A stretch of DNA of 64,000 nucleotides from Bradyrhizobium sp. CCGE-LA001 (GCF_000296215.2 NZ_CP013949.1:3651501-3715500), one strand, 5' to 3'; shown: positions 8,874 through 17,687, counted from the first letter of the stretch. Numbers and translations: made by a program. The notes: generated by a model not told the origin, from the letters alone.

Positions 8874-9878
8874 GTGGATGCTGCGTTGGGTCTCCCCATC
8901 CTGGTCGGCTTGATCGCCGTCGCGTTGCTGTTCGACTTCCTGAACGGCCTGCATGACGCCGCCAATTCGATCGCGACCATCGTCTCGACCCGTGTGCTGC
9001 GGCCGCAATTCGCGGTGTTCTGGGCTGCGTTCTTCAATTTCATCGCCTTCCTGGTGTTCGGGCTGCACGTCGCCCAGACCATCGGCACCGGCATCATCGA
9101 TCCCGCTGTGGTCGATGCCCAGGTGATCTTTGCAGCACTCGTCGGCGCCATCGTCTGGAACCTCGTGACCTGGGCACTGGGCATCCCGTCCTCGTCGTCG
9201 CATGCGCTGATCGGCGGGCTCGTCGGCGGCGGTCTCGCCAAGGCGGGCATTTCGGCGGCGGTGTGGAGCGGATTGTCCAAGACGGTGCTGGCCATCGTGC
9301 TGTCGCCCCTCGTGGGCTTCCTGCTCGCGATGCTGCTGGTGGCGATCGTATCCTGGGCCTCGGTGCGCTCGACGCCGTTCGCGGTGGATCGCGCCTTCCG
9401 CATCCTGCAATTCGCCTCCGCCTCGCTCTATTCGCTCGGCCATGGCGGCAACGACGCGCAGAAGACCATGGGCATCATCGCCGTGCTGCTCTACTCGCAG
9501 GGCCATCTCGGCAGCGAATTTTCAGTGCCGTTCTGGGTGGTGCTGTCCTGCCAGGCCGCGATGGCGCTGGGCACGCTGATGGGCGGCTGGCGCATCGTGC
9601 GCACCATGGGCCTGCGCATCACCAAGCTGACGCCGATGCAGGGGTTCTGCGCCGAAACCGGCGGCGCCGTGACCCTGTTCATGGCGACGTTCCTCGGCGT
9701 TCCCGTCTCGACCACCCACACCATCACCGGTGCCATCGTCGGCGTCGGCGCCGCCCGCCGCGTCTCGGCGGTGCGCTGGAACGTCGCCAGTTCCATCGTC
9801 TATGCCTGGGTGATCACGATCCCGGCCTCGGCAATCGTCGCCGCGCTGACCTGGTGGGTGGTCCAGCTCGTCAAGTGA
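8874..9878 (+). CDS. pit: low-affinity inorganic phosphate transporter Pit
   Basis: A 334-residue inner-membrane transporter of the PHO4/Pit family that imports phosphate, probably as metal-phosphate, with protons. The inverted-repeat signatures are visible: DFLNGLHDAANSIATIV near the N-terminus and YSLGHGGNDAQKTMGIIA in the second half, each with the NDxxN/HDxxN core, plus SSSSHALIGG and STTHTITGAI re-entrant loops. The start is GTG 8874. It forms an operon with the DUF47 gene. Its last eight bases overlap the end of sugE on the other strand. Confidence 0.93.
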   Translation: MDAALGLPILVGLIAVALLFDFLNGLHDAANSIATIVSTRVLRPQFAVFWAAFFNFIAFLVFGLHVAQTIGTGIIDPAVVDAQVIFAALVGAIVWNLVTWALGIPSSSSHALIGGLVGGGLAKAGISAAVWSGLSKTVLAIVLSPLVGFLLAMLLVAIVSWASVRSTPFAVDRAFRILQFASASLYSLGHGGNDAQKTMGIIAVLLYSQGHLGSEFSVPFWVVLSCQAAMALGTLMGGWRIVRTMGLRITKLTPMQGFCAETGGAVTLFMATFLGVPVSTTHTITGAIVGVGAARRVSAVRWNVASSIVYAWVITIPASAIVAALTWWVVQLVK

Positions 9879-10185
9879 CGAGCTTCAGCCCGATGATGCC
9901 GGCAACGATCAGCCCGATGCTGGCAAGCCGGAGGGCGGTCGCCGGCTCGCCGAACAGAAAAATCCCGAGCGTCGCGGTGCCGACCGCGCCGATCCCGGTC
10001 CAGACCGCGTAGGCGGTTCCCACGGGCAGTGATTTGAGCGCGAGCCCGAGCAGGATGACGCTGCCGGCCATGGCCGCGAGCGTGACGACGGACGGAACAA
10101 GCCGGCTAAAGCCCTCAGTGTATTTCAACCCGATCGCCCAGGTGATTTCGAGAAGACCGGCGACGAACAGGATGCTCCAGGCCAT
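9871..10185 (-). CDS. sugE: guanidinium exporter of the small multidrug resistance family
   Basis: A 104-residue, four-helix SMR protein of the SugE/Gdx subgroup. It starts MAWSILFVAGLLEITWAIGLKY, with the essential membrane glutamate at residue 13, and carries LPVGTAYAVWTGIGAVGTA, the subgroup hallmark. Gdx proteins exchange guanidinium for protons. ATG 10185 is chosen because GGAGGG precedes it by five bases; the frame is open upstream but is occupied by the riboswitch. Function is supported directly by the guanidine-II riboswitch in its leader. Confidence 0.93.
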   Translation of the reverse strand: MAWSILFVAGLLEITWAIGLKYTEGFSRLVPSVVTLAAMAGSVILLGLALKSLPVGTAYAVWTGIGAVGTATLGIFLFGEPATALRLASIGLIVAGIIGLKLVT

Positions 10186-10254
10186 GACGACCCTCCATTC
10201 AAGGCAGGGTCGTCCCCGCTGAGGTGCTGAGAAACGGGAAGGTCGTCCCTCCCG
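10186..10254 (-). promoter_or_regulatory. guanidine-II (mini-ykkC) riboswitch controlling sugE
   Basis: On the minus strand two hairpins stand in tandem, each capped by an ACGA tetraloop closed by GG/CC. Hairpin 1 is 10254-10235 (8-bp stem CGGGAGGG with CCTTCCCG) and hairpin 2 is 10219-10204 (6-bp stem GCGGGG with CCCTGC), joined by a 15-base linker. This is the defining architecture of the mini-ykkC/guanidine-II class. After it, GGGTCGTC (10193-10186), which overlaps the Shine-Dalgarno, is fully complementary to GACGACCC in the loop and 3' arm of hairpin 2 (10214-10207). Guanidine binding should therefore free the ribosome site. Confidence 0.9.
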
Positions 10255-10340
10255 AGGGCCGATATGGGGCTGGCCGGAGGCCCCCGCAATCACCAAATGA
10301 GGCTTGATCAGGCCCATTTTCCCTGCCAAACGCTCCCGCC

Positions 10341-11963
10341 ATGTCCGACATCGCCACCACCGCAGCCGAATCGCCGGCCCGTTCCCCGCTTGCTGCTGAA
10401 GTGGCGCGGCGGCGGACCTTTGCGATCATCTCCCATCCCGACGCCGGCAAAACCACGCTGACCGAGAAGCTGCTGCTGTTCGGCGGCGCCATCAACCTCG
10501 CCGGCCAGGTCAAGGCCAAGGGCGAGCGGCGCAACACGCGCTCGGACTGGATGAAGATCGAGCGCGAGCGCGGCATCTCGGTCGTGACCTCGGTGATGAC
10601 CTTCGAGTTCGAAGGTCTCGTCTTCAACCTCCTGGACACGCCGGGCCATGAGGACTTTTCGGAAGACACCTATCGCACGCTCACCGCGGTCGATTCCGCG
10701 GTCATGGTCATCGACGCCGCCAAGGGCATCGAGGCGCGGACCCGGAAGCTGTTCGAGGTGTGCCGCCTGCGCGACATCCCGATCATCACCTTCATCAACA
10801 AGATGGACCGCGAGAGCCGCGACGTCTTCGAGCTGCTCGACGAGATCGAGAAGACTCTGGCGCTCGACACCACGCCGATGACCTGGCCGGTCGGCCGCGG
10901 CCGCGACTTCCTCGGTACCTATGACGTCGTCAACGGCGGCGTGCGCCTGCTCGAAGGCGGCGGCGCCAAGACCGGCGCGGCGCAGCAGATCGAGATCGAA
11001 GAGCTCGCAAAGCTCAACGCCAATCTCGACGTCTCCGCGGTGAAGGACGAGCTCGAGCTCGTCACGGAGGCGTCGAAGCCGTTCGAGCTCGAAGCGTTCC
11101 GCGAAGGCCATCTGACGCCGGTCTATTTCGGCAGCGCGCTGCGCAATTTCGGCGTCGGCGACCTCCTGGAGGGCCTTGGCAGGTTCGCGCCCGAGCCGCG
11201 CGCGCAGGACAGCGACCAGCGCAAGGTCGAGGCCACCGATCCCCGCATGAGCGCCTTCGTGTTCAAGATCCAGGCCAACATGGATCCGAACCACCGCGAC
11301 CGCATCGCGTTTGCGCGGCTCTGCTCGGGCAAGCTCAGCCGCGGCATGAAGGCGAAACTCGTGCGCACCGGCAAGAGCATGCCGCTGTCGAGCCCGCAAT
11401 TCTTCTTCGCGCAGGATCGCTCGGTCGCGGACGAGGCCTTCGCCGGCGATGTCGTCGGCATTCCCAATCACGGCACCTTGCGCATCGGCGACACGCTGAC
11501 CGAGGGCGAGGATTTCAACTTCGTCGGCGTGCCGAGCTTCGCGCCGGAAATCGTCCGCCGCGTCCGTCTCACCGACGCGATGAAGGCGAAGAAGCTGAAG
11601 GAAGCGCTGCAGCAGATGTCGGAAGAGGGCGTGGTGCAGGTGTTCCGGCCGCGCGACGGTGCGCCGGCGCTGGTCGGCGTCGTCGGCGCGCTGCAGCTCG
11701 ACGTGCTCAAGGCGCGGCTGGAAGCGGAATATTCGCTGCCGGTCGAGTTCGAGGTCAGCGAGTTTCAGCTGGCGCGCTGGGTCTCTTCGGAGGACCGCAA
11801 GAAGCTCGACACCTTCATCGCCGCTAATACGTCGAGCATCGCCGACGACGTCGACGGCGATCCCGTCTATCTGGCCCGGAACGAGTTCTATCTCGGCTAC
11901 ACAAGGGAACGGGCCGAGGGCATCGAGTTCACCAACGTCAAGGACGTCAAGAAAAAGGGGTAG
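10341..11963 (+). CDS. prfC: peptide chain release factor 3
   Basis: A 540-residue translational GTPase that recycles RF1/RF2 from the ribosome. The G1 loop is SHPDAGKTTL (about 32-41), G3 is DTPGHEDF and G4 is NKMD. The inserts and C-terminal domains, with ARLCSGKLSRGMKAKLVRTG in domain II, follow RF3 rather than EF-G. Length is slightly above the E. coli 529. It is transcribed divergently from sugE, with the sugE riboswitch within the 155-bp gap. Its own ribosome site is weak. Confidence 0.95.
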   Translation: MSDIATTAAESPARSPLAAEVARRRTFAIISHPDAGKTTLTEKLLLFGGAINLAGQVKAKGERRNTRSDWMKIERERGISVVTSVMTFEFEGLVFNLLDTPGHEDFSEDTYRTLTAVDSAVMVIDAAKGIEARTRKLFEVCRLRDIPIITFINKMDRESRDVFELLDEIEKTLALDTTPMTWPVGRGRDFLGTYDVVNGGVRLLEGGGAKTGAAQQIEIEELAKLNANLDVSAVKDELELVTEASKPFELEAFREGHLTPVYFGSALRNFGVGDLLEGLGRFAPEPRAQDSDQRKVEATDPRMSAFVFKIQANMDPNHRDRIAFARLCSGKLSRGMKAKLVRTGKSMPLSSPQFFFAQDRSVADEAFAGDVVGIPNHGTLRIGDTLTEGEDFNFVGVPSFAPEIVRRVRLTDAMKAKKLKEALQQMSEEGVVQVFRPRDGAPALVGVVGALQLDVLKARLEAEYSLPVEFEVSEFQLARWVSSEDRKKLDTFIAANTSSIADDVDGDPVYLARNEFYLGYTRERAEGIEFTNVKDVKKKG

Positions 11964-12020
11964 CGTTTCCCGGACGTTCTCCGTGATGCAGGACGGCAAC
12001 GCATAGCGAGGTCGACGGTC

Positions 12021-12998
12021 ATGAGGCGGCGCGAATTCATCATGCTCGCTGCGGGCGCGGCGGCGTACCCGTTTGGCGCATCCGCGCAAGGCAATGTGCG
12101 GCGAATCGGTGCGCTGGCGGGAGGCAAGGCCAGCGATCCCGAGAGCCAAGCCAGCTACCAGAAACTGCGACAGCGTCTAGGTGAGCTCGGTTGGGAGCAG
12201 GGACGCAACATCCATATCGACTATCGCTGGTGGGCCGGCGATCCGAACCTGGCGGATGCTCAGGCGGCTGAGCTGGTGGAGATGCGGCCGGACGTGCTTC
12301 TGGCAATCAGCACGCCGTCCGTGGAAGCCTTGAGGCGACGCGCGCCGGCGTTGCCGATCGTCTTCACGGTCGTTGCCGATCCAGTGGGTGCCGGTTTCGT
12401 TCAAAGTCTGGGCAAGCCCGGTGGAAATATTACGGGCTTCACGACTTTCGAGCCTGAAATGGCCGGCAAGTGGCTGCAACTGCTCAAGCAGGCCGCACCC
12501 GAAATGCGAAGGGTCGCCGCGGTCTTCAATCCGCGAACGGCTCCCATGATCTTGATGCCGTCCGTGGAGGCGGTCATTCCGGCAGTCCAGCTCCAGCTTG
12601 TTCCGGCGCCCGCCCACAACGCCGCCGAGCTCGAACAGGCGATCTCCCGCTTTGCAGAGCAGCCGCACGGCGGGCTGCTGATCTTTCCCGACGCGTTCCC
12701 AATCGTTCACCGGCGATTGATTCTCGACTTGGCGGCCACCCACCGTCTGCCGGGGATGTATCCGTTCCCATTTTTCGTCACGGAGGGCGGGCTGATGTCG
12801 TACGGTGTTTCGATTCCTCATCTCGTCGGTCGCTCGGCGGACTATGTCGACCGCGTCTTGAGAGGGGTGCGTCCTGCGGATTTGCCGGTCCAGCAGCCGA
12901 ATGAATTCCAGTTCCTGCTCAATCTCGAGACAGCCAATGCGTTCGGGCTGAGTTTGCCGCCCACGCTGGTGGCCCAAGCGGATCGGATTATCGAGTGA
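12021..12998 (+). CDS. ABC transporter substrate-binding protein, TrpX/DUF534-like, orphan
   Basis: A 325-residue exported protein. The N-terminus MRRREFIMLAAGAAAYPFGASAQ is a Tat-like signal with three arginines. The mature part, RRIGALAGGKASDPESQ then GWEQGRNIHIDYRWWAGDP and VADPVGAGFVQSLGKPGGNITGF, is the standard pattern of ABC_sub_bind (PF04392) proteins, a very large paralogous family in Bradyrhizobium. Ligands are mostly unknown. No permease or ATPase gene adjoins it, so it either serves a distant transporter or has another role. Confidence 0.85.
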   Translation: MRRREFIMLAAGAAAYPFGASAQGNVRRIGALAGGKASDPESQASYQKLRQRLGELGWEQGRNIHIDYRWWAGDPNLADAQAAELVEMRPDVLLAISTPSVEALRRRAPALPIVFTVVADPVGAGFVQSLGKPGGNITGFTTFEPEMAGKWLQLLKQAAPEMRRVAAVFNPRTAPMILMPSVEAVIPAVQLQLVPAPAHNAAELEQAISRFAEQPHGGLLIFPDAFPIVHRRLILDLAATHRLPGMYPFPFFVTEGGLMSYGVSIPHLVGRSADYVDRVLRGVRPADLPVQQPNEFQFLLNLETANAFGLSLPPTLVAQADRIIE

Positions 12999-13128
12999 AT
13001 CTGCCGACTGGCCTACTTCTGCTTGGAGCGGCTGCTTGCACGGGATTGTTTTCGAAATTCTGACAGCAAGGCCATCGTCGTATCGCGGCCAGCCTTGAAC
13101 CGTTCACAACCGTCGCCACCTCTTGCAC

Positions 13129-13728
13129 ATGCCATTGCGGTCTCGGCACATGTGGCGTTGCATTCTTGTTCTTCTGCTGCTGCCACCAATTTCGGCCGCG
13201 GCCGACGCGCGGCCGCGGCAGATCAATCCGATTCCGTTCGCGCACGAGCCGTGCAGCGTGCTCGACGGCCGGCCCTGCACACCGTCTTATTGCAGTCCGC
13301 TCGAGCCCGGCCCCTGCATTCCCGAGATCGACTACCCCTATGGCCAGAACCTCCAGCTCACGATCCAGAGCGTGCCGTCCGAGGCCGACCGCGCCAAATA
13401 CCAAAGGCCCGATCACGATCTCGACACCATCGGCGACCTCTTCGCCGAGCTGCGCAGCTGCTGGTCGCCGCCATCGGACAATGCGCGTGCAGGCATGCAG
13501 ATGTCGGTGCGCTTCAGCTTCAACAAGGCAGGCGGCCTGATCGGCCCGCCGCGTCTCACATACGCGACCGCGGGCGTGCCCGCCGAGATCAGAACCACCT
13601 ATCTCAGCGCTATCAATTCATCCCTGAAGGCCTGCCTGCCGTTGAAGTTCACCAGCGGACTCGGCGGCGCGCTCGCGGGACGGCCGATCGCTATCCGCTA
13701 TGTCGACAATCGCGAGCTCGGCAAATAG
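13129..13728 (+). CDS. exported protein with TolA/TonB C-terminal-like domain
   Basis: About 199 residues with a signal peptide around RCILVLLLLPPISAAADA. The mature N-terminal part is rich in Cys and Pro (EPCSVLDGRPCTPSYC). The C-terminal half, FAELRSCWSPPSDNARAGMQM through VRFSFNKAGGLIG and AINSSLKACLPLKF, follows the TolA C-terminal-like pattern of cysteine-tryptophan start, VRFSLN strand and a second cysteine. It is therefore probably periplasmic and envelope-associated. Exact role unknown. ATG 13129 is used; ATG 13150 would give a shorter signal peptide. Confidence 0.6.
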   Translation: MPLRSRHMWRCILVLLLLPPISAAADARPRQINPIPFAHEPCSVLDGRPCTPSYCSPLEPGPCIPEIDYPYGQNLQLTIQSVPSEADRAKYQRPDHDLDTIGDLFAELRSCWSPPSDNARAGMQMSVRFSFNKAGGLIGPPRLTYATAGVPAEIRTTYLSAINSSLKACLPLKFTSGLGGALAGRPIAIRYVDNRELGK

Positions 13729-13735
13729 CTCTATC

Positions 13736-13850
13736 CCCTCATCCTAAGGAGCGCGCTCGCGCGCGTCTCGAAGGATGAAAGGCCGAGCTGCAAGACCCGG
13801 GCCTGCATGGTTCGAGACGTCGCTTTCGCACCTCCTCACCAGGAGGGACA
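13736..13850. repeat. Bradyrhizobium-type intergenic repeat (CTCATCCT..AGGATGA family)
   Basis: The segment begins CCCTCATCCTAAGGAGCGCG, continues with CGTCTCGAAGGATGAA, then a second arm GGTTCGAGACGTCGC and CTCCTCACCAGGAGGG. Both arms contain the TTCGAGACG/CGTCTCGAA complement, giving nested palindromes. This layout is a familiar dispersed repeat between genes in Bradyrhizobium and Rhodopseudomonas. It is non-coding here and lies between the TolA-like gene and nnrU. One copy only was seen in the window. Confidence 0.65.
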
Positions 13851-13918
13851 CGAGTTGCGACCCGCGGGCAATCGATGATACCTCAGAGGCGGGGGCGCTT
13901 GCTGAAGGGGAGGATGTC

Positions 13919-14503
13919 GTGGGTCTGCTGGTGATGGTCCTGGGGCTGGTGTTGTTTTTCGCAGCCCATGTCTTCACGACGAAACGCAAGGCGCGCGCGC
14001 AGGCGATCGCGAAATTGGGCGAGGGGACCTACAAGATCCTCTATTCGCTGGTTTCGCTGGCGGGGCTCGCGCTGATCATCTGGGGTTATGCCCATTACCG
14101 CAGCACCGGCTGGATCGAGGTCTGGTATCCGCCGAAAGCGATGAAGCACATCACGCTCGCACTTATGCTGCCCGCCGTCATCCTGGTGGTGGCCTCTTAC
14201 TTGCGCGGCCGCATCTATGCGACGCTGAAGCATCCGATGCTGGCTGGTATCAAGTTGTGGGCCGCCGCGCATCTGCTCGCCAATGGCGATCTCGGCTCGA
14301 TCATCCTGTTCGGCTCGTTCCTCGGCTGGGCGGTGTATGATCGCATCACGCTGAAGCGTCGCACCGACGGCGGCGCACCGCCGATCCCGGTCGGCGGCGT
14401 CAGCAACGATCTGATCGCGGTCGCGGTCGGCGTCGTCGCTTACCTGGCGCTGGCCTTCGCGTTCCATCCGGTCGTGATCGGCGTCCCCGTGATCGGGGTC
14501 TAG
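13919..14503 (+). CDS. nnrU: NnrU family membrane protein
   Basis: A 194-residue polytopic membrane protein matching NnrU, first described near nitrite/nitric oxide reductase genes in denitrifiers. It starts at GTG 13919, with AAGGGGAGG six bases upstream, giving MGLLVMVLGLVLFFAAHVF. The family blocks ILYSLVSLAGLALIIWGY, HPMLAGIKLWAAAHLLANG and LFGSFLGWAVYDR are clear. No nitrogen-oxide genes are nearby, so the denitrification link is by family only. The frame is open upstream but passes through a repeat element and is not coding. Confidence 0.87.
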   Translation: MGLLVMVLGLVLFFAAHVFTTKRKARAQAIAKLGEGTYKILYSLVSLAGLALIIWGYAHYRSTGWIEVWYPPKAMKHITLALMLPAVILVVASYLRGRIYATLKHPMLAGIKLWAAAHLLANGDLGSIILFGSFLGWAVYDRITLKRRTDGGAPPIPVGGVSNDLIAVAVGVVAYLALAFAFHPVVIGVPVIGV

Positions 14504-14570
14504 CCGGTCAGCACAAGACCCGGACGTTCATGCGCGGAAGCTGACAAGAGCAACAAGCCGAGGTTCTTCG

Positions 14571-16163
14571 ATGGATTGGTCGCATTCTCAGATTCAGCCG
14601 ATGCGGCTCGAGGCGCGCTTCGGCGATCGGGTGGTGCCGGCATTTGCGGATCGGCCCGCGAGTCTTTGGGCGATGATCGCCGACGCCCGCGACCGCAATG
14701 CCGATGGCGAAGCGCTGATCTGCGGCAATGTCCGCCTGAGCTGGCGGCAGGCGGTGGAGCAGGCCGCGCGGATCGCGGCTGGCTTTCGCAAGCTCGGCCT
14801 GCAGCGCGGCGACCGCGTCGCTATTTTGCTCGGCAACCGCATCGAATTTCCGCTGCTGCTGTTCGCCGCCGCCCATGAGGGGCTGGTCACCGTGCTGCTC
14901 AGCACGCGCCAGCAAAAGCCGGAGATCGCCTATGTGCTCGCCGATTGCGGCGCCAGGATCCTGATCCACGAGGCCTCGCACGCCGAGCGGTTGCCCGATG
15001 CGCAGGATACGCCCGATCTGATCCATCGCATCGCCATCGACGACGATCCGGCCCGGTCCCGCTTCGCCTCGCTTTCTGACAACGCGCCGGCGCCTGCGCC
15101 GGTCGAGGTGAGCGAAGAGGACACCGCGATGATCCTCTACACCTCGGGCACGACCGGAAAGCCGAAGGGCGCGATGCTGGCCCATTGCAACATCGTCCAC
15201 TCCTCCATGGTGTTCGTGTCCTGCCTGCAATTGACCGCAGCGGATCGCTCGATCGCCGCGGTGCCGCTCGGCCATGTCACCGGCGTCGTCGCCAACATCA
15301 CGACCATGATCCGCTGCGGTGGCGCGCTGATCATCATGCCGGAGTTCAAGGCGGCCGATTACCTCAAGCTCGCCGCGCGCGAGCGCGTCACCTACACCGT
15401 GATGGTGCCGGCGATGTACAATCTCTGCCTGCTCCAGCCCGATTTCCACGGCTATGACCTGTCGAGCTGGCGCATCGGCGGCTTCGGCGGCGCGCCGATG
15501 CCGGTTGCGACCATCGAGAAGCTCAAGGCGAAGATTCCCGGCCTGAAGCTGATGAACTGCTACGGCGCGACCGAGACGACGTCGCCCTCGACGATCATGC
15601 CGGGCGAGCTGACCGAGAGCCATATCGACAGCGTCGGCCTGCCGTGCCCCGGCGCGCGCATCGTCGCGATGGGGGCGGACGGGCGCGAGCTGCCCCCTGG
15701 CGAGATCGGCGAGCTCTGGATCCAGAGCGCCTCCGTCATCAAGGGCTATTGGAACAACCCGAAGGCCACTGCTGAAAGCTTCACCAGCGGATTCTGGCAC
15801 TCCGGCGATCTCGGCTCGGTCGACGCCGATGGCTTCGTCCGCGTGTTCGACCGGCAGAAGGACATGATCAACCGCGGCGGCCTGAAGATCTATTCGGCCG
15901 AGGTCGAATCCGTGCTGGCCGGCCACCCCGCCGTGGTCGAGAGCGCGATCATCGCCAAGGCCTGCCCGGTGCTGGGCGAGCGCGTCCACGCCGTCGTGGT
16001 GACCCGCAGCCCGGTCGCCGACACCGATCTGCGGGCCTGGTGCGCGGAGCGGCTGTCCGACTACAAGGTCCCCGAAACCATGGTAATCACGACCGAGGCG
16101 CTGCCGCGCAATGCCAATGGTAAGGTGCTGAAGCGGCAGCTGCGGGAGCTGCTCGGAAGCTGA
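14571..16163 (+). CDS. AMP-dependent acyl-CoA synthetase/ligase
   Basis: A 530-residue class I adenylate-forming enzyme that activates a carboxylic acid as acyl-AMP and transfers it to CoA. Motifs in order are YTSGTTGKPKGA (P-loop, about 190-201), MNCYGATETTSPS (A5), HSGDLGSVDADGFVRVFDRQKD (A7-A8, given in part as SGDLG and FDRQKDM), YSAEVE and the C-terminal NANGKVLKR with the catalytic lysine. It is closest in style to long-chain or aryl acid:CoA ligases, but chain preference cannot be read. It stands alone, with no partner thioesterase or dehydrogenase beside it. Confidence 0.88.
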   Translation: MDWSHSQIQPMRLEARFGDRVVPAFADRPASLWAMIADARDRNADGEALICGNVRLSWRQAVEQAARIAAGFRKLGLQRGDRVAILLGNRIEFPLLLFAAAHEGLVTVLLSTRQQKPEIAYVLADCGARILIHEASHAERLPDAQDTPDLIHRIAIDDDPARSRFASLSDNAPAPAPVEVSEEDTAMILYTSGTTGKPKGAMLAHCNIVHSSMVFVSCLQLTAADRSIAAVPLGHVTGVVANITTMIRCGGALIIMPEFKAADYLKLAARERVTYTVMVPAMYNLCLLQPDFHGYDLSSWRIGGFGGAPMPVATIEKLKAKIPGLKLMNCYGATETTSPSTIMPGELTESHIDSVGLPCPGARIVAMGADGRELPPGEIGELWIQSASVIKGYWNNPKATAESFTSGFWHSGDLGSVDADGFVRVFDRQKDMINRGGLKIYSAEVESVLAGHPAVVESAIIAKACPVLGERVHAVVVTRSPVADTDLRAWCAERLSDYKVPETMVITTEALPRNANGKVLKRQLRELLGS

Positions 16164-16332
16164 GCCGGGCAGGCGGTTCTCCGGGCCTTTCCGGGGTGGT
16201 TAACGCCTTGATCGGGCTCGCTTTGCCTTGCCACCGCCATATCGTTAGGGTACCTCGCCGCCACGTGGGGAACGGGATTCCTGACGCGAACGCTTTGGCG
16301 CGCGCACCCGAATGGGCATGGGATTGGCATAA

Positions 16333-16986
16333 GTGTCTGATTTATTTGGCGAAGTCGACGAGGAAATGCGTCGCGAACAGCTCAAGAAGCTGTGGGACAA
16401 GTATTCGATCTACTTCATCGTCCTGATGGTGCTGATCGTCGCCGGCGTCGCCGGCTGGCGCGGCTATCAGTATCTGGAGTCCAAGAAAGCCGCCGAGGCC
16501 GGCGCGGCCTTCGAGAAGGCCGTCGAGCTGTCCGAGCAGGACAAGCACGCGGACGCGGAGAAGGCCTTCACCGAGCTCGCCGCCAAAGCCCCGTCGGGCT
16601 ATCGCACCCTGGCGCGGCTCCGCGCTGCGGGCGAGGCCGCCAGCCGCGATCCCAAGGCCGCGACAAAAATGTATGATGACATCGCCGCCGATCGCAGCGT
16701 CGGCGGCGAGTGGCAGGATCTGGCCAAGCTCCGGGCCGCCGGTCTCGTGCTCGATAGCGCGAGCTATGCCGACATGCAGCAGCGGCTGGAGGCCTCCGCC
16801 GCGCCGAAATCGACCTTCCGCCACAGCGCCCGCGAAATGTTGGCGCTCTCGGCTTGGCGCAACAACGATATGACCGCGGCCCGCAAATGGCTCGACGCGA
16901 TCTCCGAGGATAACGAAACACCGCCCGGCCTGCGCTCGCGCGCCGAGGCGCTTCAGGCTCTGCTGCCACCCGTCGCCAAAAGCTGA
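16333..16986 (+). CDS. YfgM-like tetratricopeptide membrane protein
   Basis: A 217-residue protein starting GTG 16333. The short cytosolic N-terminus MSDLFGEVDEEMRREQLKKLW is followed by one membrane helix (SIYFIVLMVLIVAGVAGW, about 26-43) and a periplasmic TPR-like helical region. This matches the TPR_21/YfgM family, whose E. coli member is an ancillary SecYEG and periplasmic chaperone partner. A small lipoprotein gene and der follow, an order resembling yfgM-bamB-der in enterobacteria. Confidence 0.82.
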   Translation: MSDLFGEVDEEMRREQLKKLWDKYSIYFIVLMVLIVAGVAGWRGYQYLESKKAAEAGAAFEKAVELSEQDKHADAEKAFTELAAKAPSGYRTLARLRAAGEAASRDPKAATKMYDDIAADRSVGGEWQDLAKLRAAGLVLDSASYADMQQRLEASAAPKSTFRHSAREMLALSAWRNNDMTAARKWLDAISEDNETPPGLRSRAEALQALLPPVAKS

Positions 16987-17014
16987 CGACGGATCCCTGA
17001 CGGAAACACACAAG

Positions 17015-17563
17015 ATGCGCCGCACGCCCCGCTTGATCGCAGCCGCTGTCCTGATCGCCTTCACTGGCGTCCTGGGCGGCTGCTCCAGCTTCGATCCAAG
17101 CGACATGCTCGACTTCCTTGACACCAAGAAGAAGCTGCCGGGCGACCGCAAGCCGGTGTTTCCCGAGGGCGTGCCGGGCCTCGAGCAGGGCGTGCCGAAG
17201 GATCTGTACAAGGGCGCGCAGCAGCAGCCCGATCCGAACGCGCCGGCCGTTGCGGCGCTGCCTGCAGAGCCTCCGCCCGAACCGGCCAGGCCGGGGAAGG
17301 GGACCAAGGCAGCGAAGTCCAGGCAGCCCGCCACGGCGGCCGCACCGGCTGAAGCGCCCGCCGGCGAAGTCGATGGCGAGGCCCAGCCGGAGGCCGCACC
17401 GGCGACGGCCGCTCCCCCGCCCAAGCACAAGATCGTCCGCAGGCGCACCACCGCGCCGCCGCCGGATCAGCCCGTCCAGCAGGCGCAACCGGCCCAGGCA
17501 CCGCAGCAGCAGTCGCAGAGCGCCTTCCCGGCGCCGCTGCCCAGCGGCAGCTTCTCGCGATAG
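17015..17563 (+). CDS. Ala/Pro-rich lipoprotein in the position of bamB
   Basis: A 182-residue lipoprotein. The signal ends in lipobox LGGC with the modified cysteine at residue 23 (VLGGCSSFDPSDMLDFLDTK). A short conserved-looking segment, KKLPGDRKPVFPEGVPGLEQG, precedes a long disordered stretch of Ala, Pro and Gln. No beta-propeller repeats are present, so it is not BamB although it occupies the bamB site between yfgM and der. It is probably anchored in the outer or inner membrane facing the periplasm. Function unknown. Confidence 0.72.
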   Translation: MRRTPRLIAAAVLIAFTGVLGGCSSFDPSDMLDFLDTKKKLPGDRKPVFPEGVPGLEQGVPKDLYKGAQQQPDPNAPAVAALPAEPPPEPARPGKGTKAAKSRQPATAAAPAEAPAGEVDGEAQPEAAPATAAPPPKHKIVRRRTTAPPPDQPVQQAQPAQAPQQQSQSAFPAPLPSGSFSR

Positions 17564-17564
17564 A

Positions 17565-17637
17565 GCATGATCCGGACCCGGAGGGCCGCGCAGCGCAAAG
17601 TGTGAAGCGGTTTTCCGAAAAGATCATGCGCAAACAA
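17565..17637. repeat. GCATGATCCGG palindromic intergenic repeat, copy 1
   Basis: GCATGATCCGG near the left end and GATCATGCG near the right end form an imperfect palindrome; between them is GTGAAGCGGTTTTCCGAAAAG. The same core recurs at 62223-62291, and a degenerate relative is at 57086-57150. It is a short dispersed repeat of the REP/BIME kind. It lies between the lipoprotein gene and der. Confidence 0.7.
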
Positions 17638-17687
17638 TTAGTCTCGCTGCATTGACAGGCGCAGCCCCGGCAGCGCACGAATGACCG

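Noticed and set aside
10308..12149. A 613-codon minus-strand frame opposite prfC
   Set aside because: prfC is unmistakable on the other strand and this frame has no domain; it is also incompatible with the sugE-prfC layout.
13736..13918. Longer nnrU start at 13775
   Set aside because: The upstream part lies in a dispersed repeat, and GTG 13919 has a near-ideal ribosome site and the family N-terminus.
14508..15989. A 493-codon minus-strand frame opposite the acyl-CoA synthetase
   Set aside because: No motif; the plus-strand gene has every adenylate-forming motif in order.
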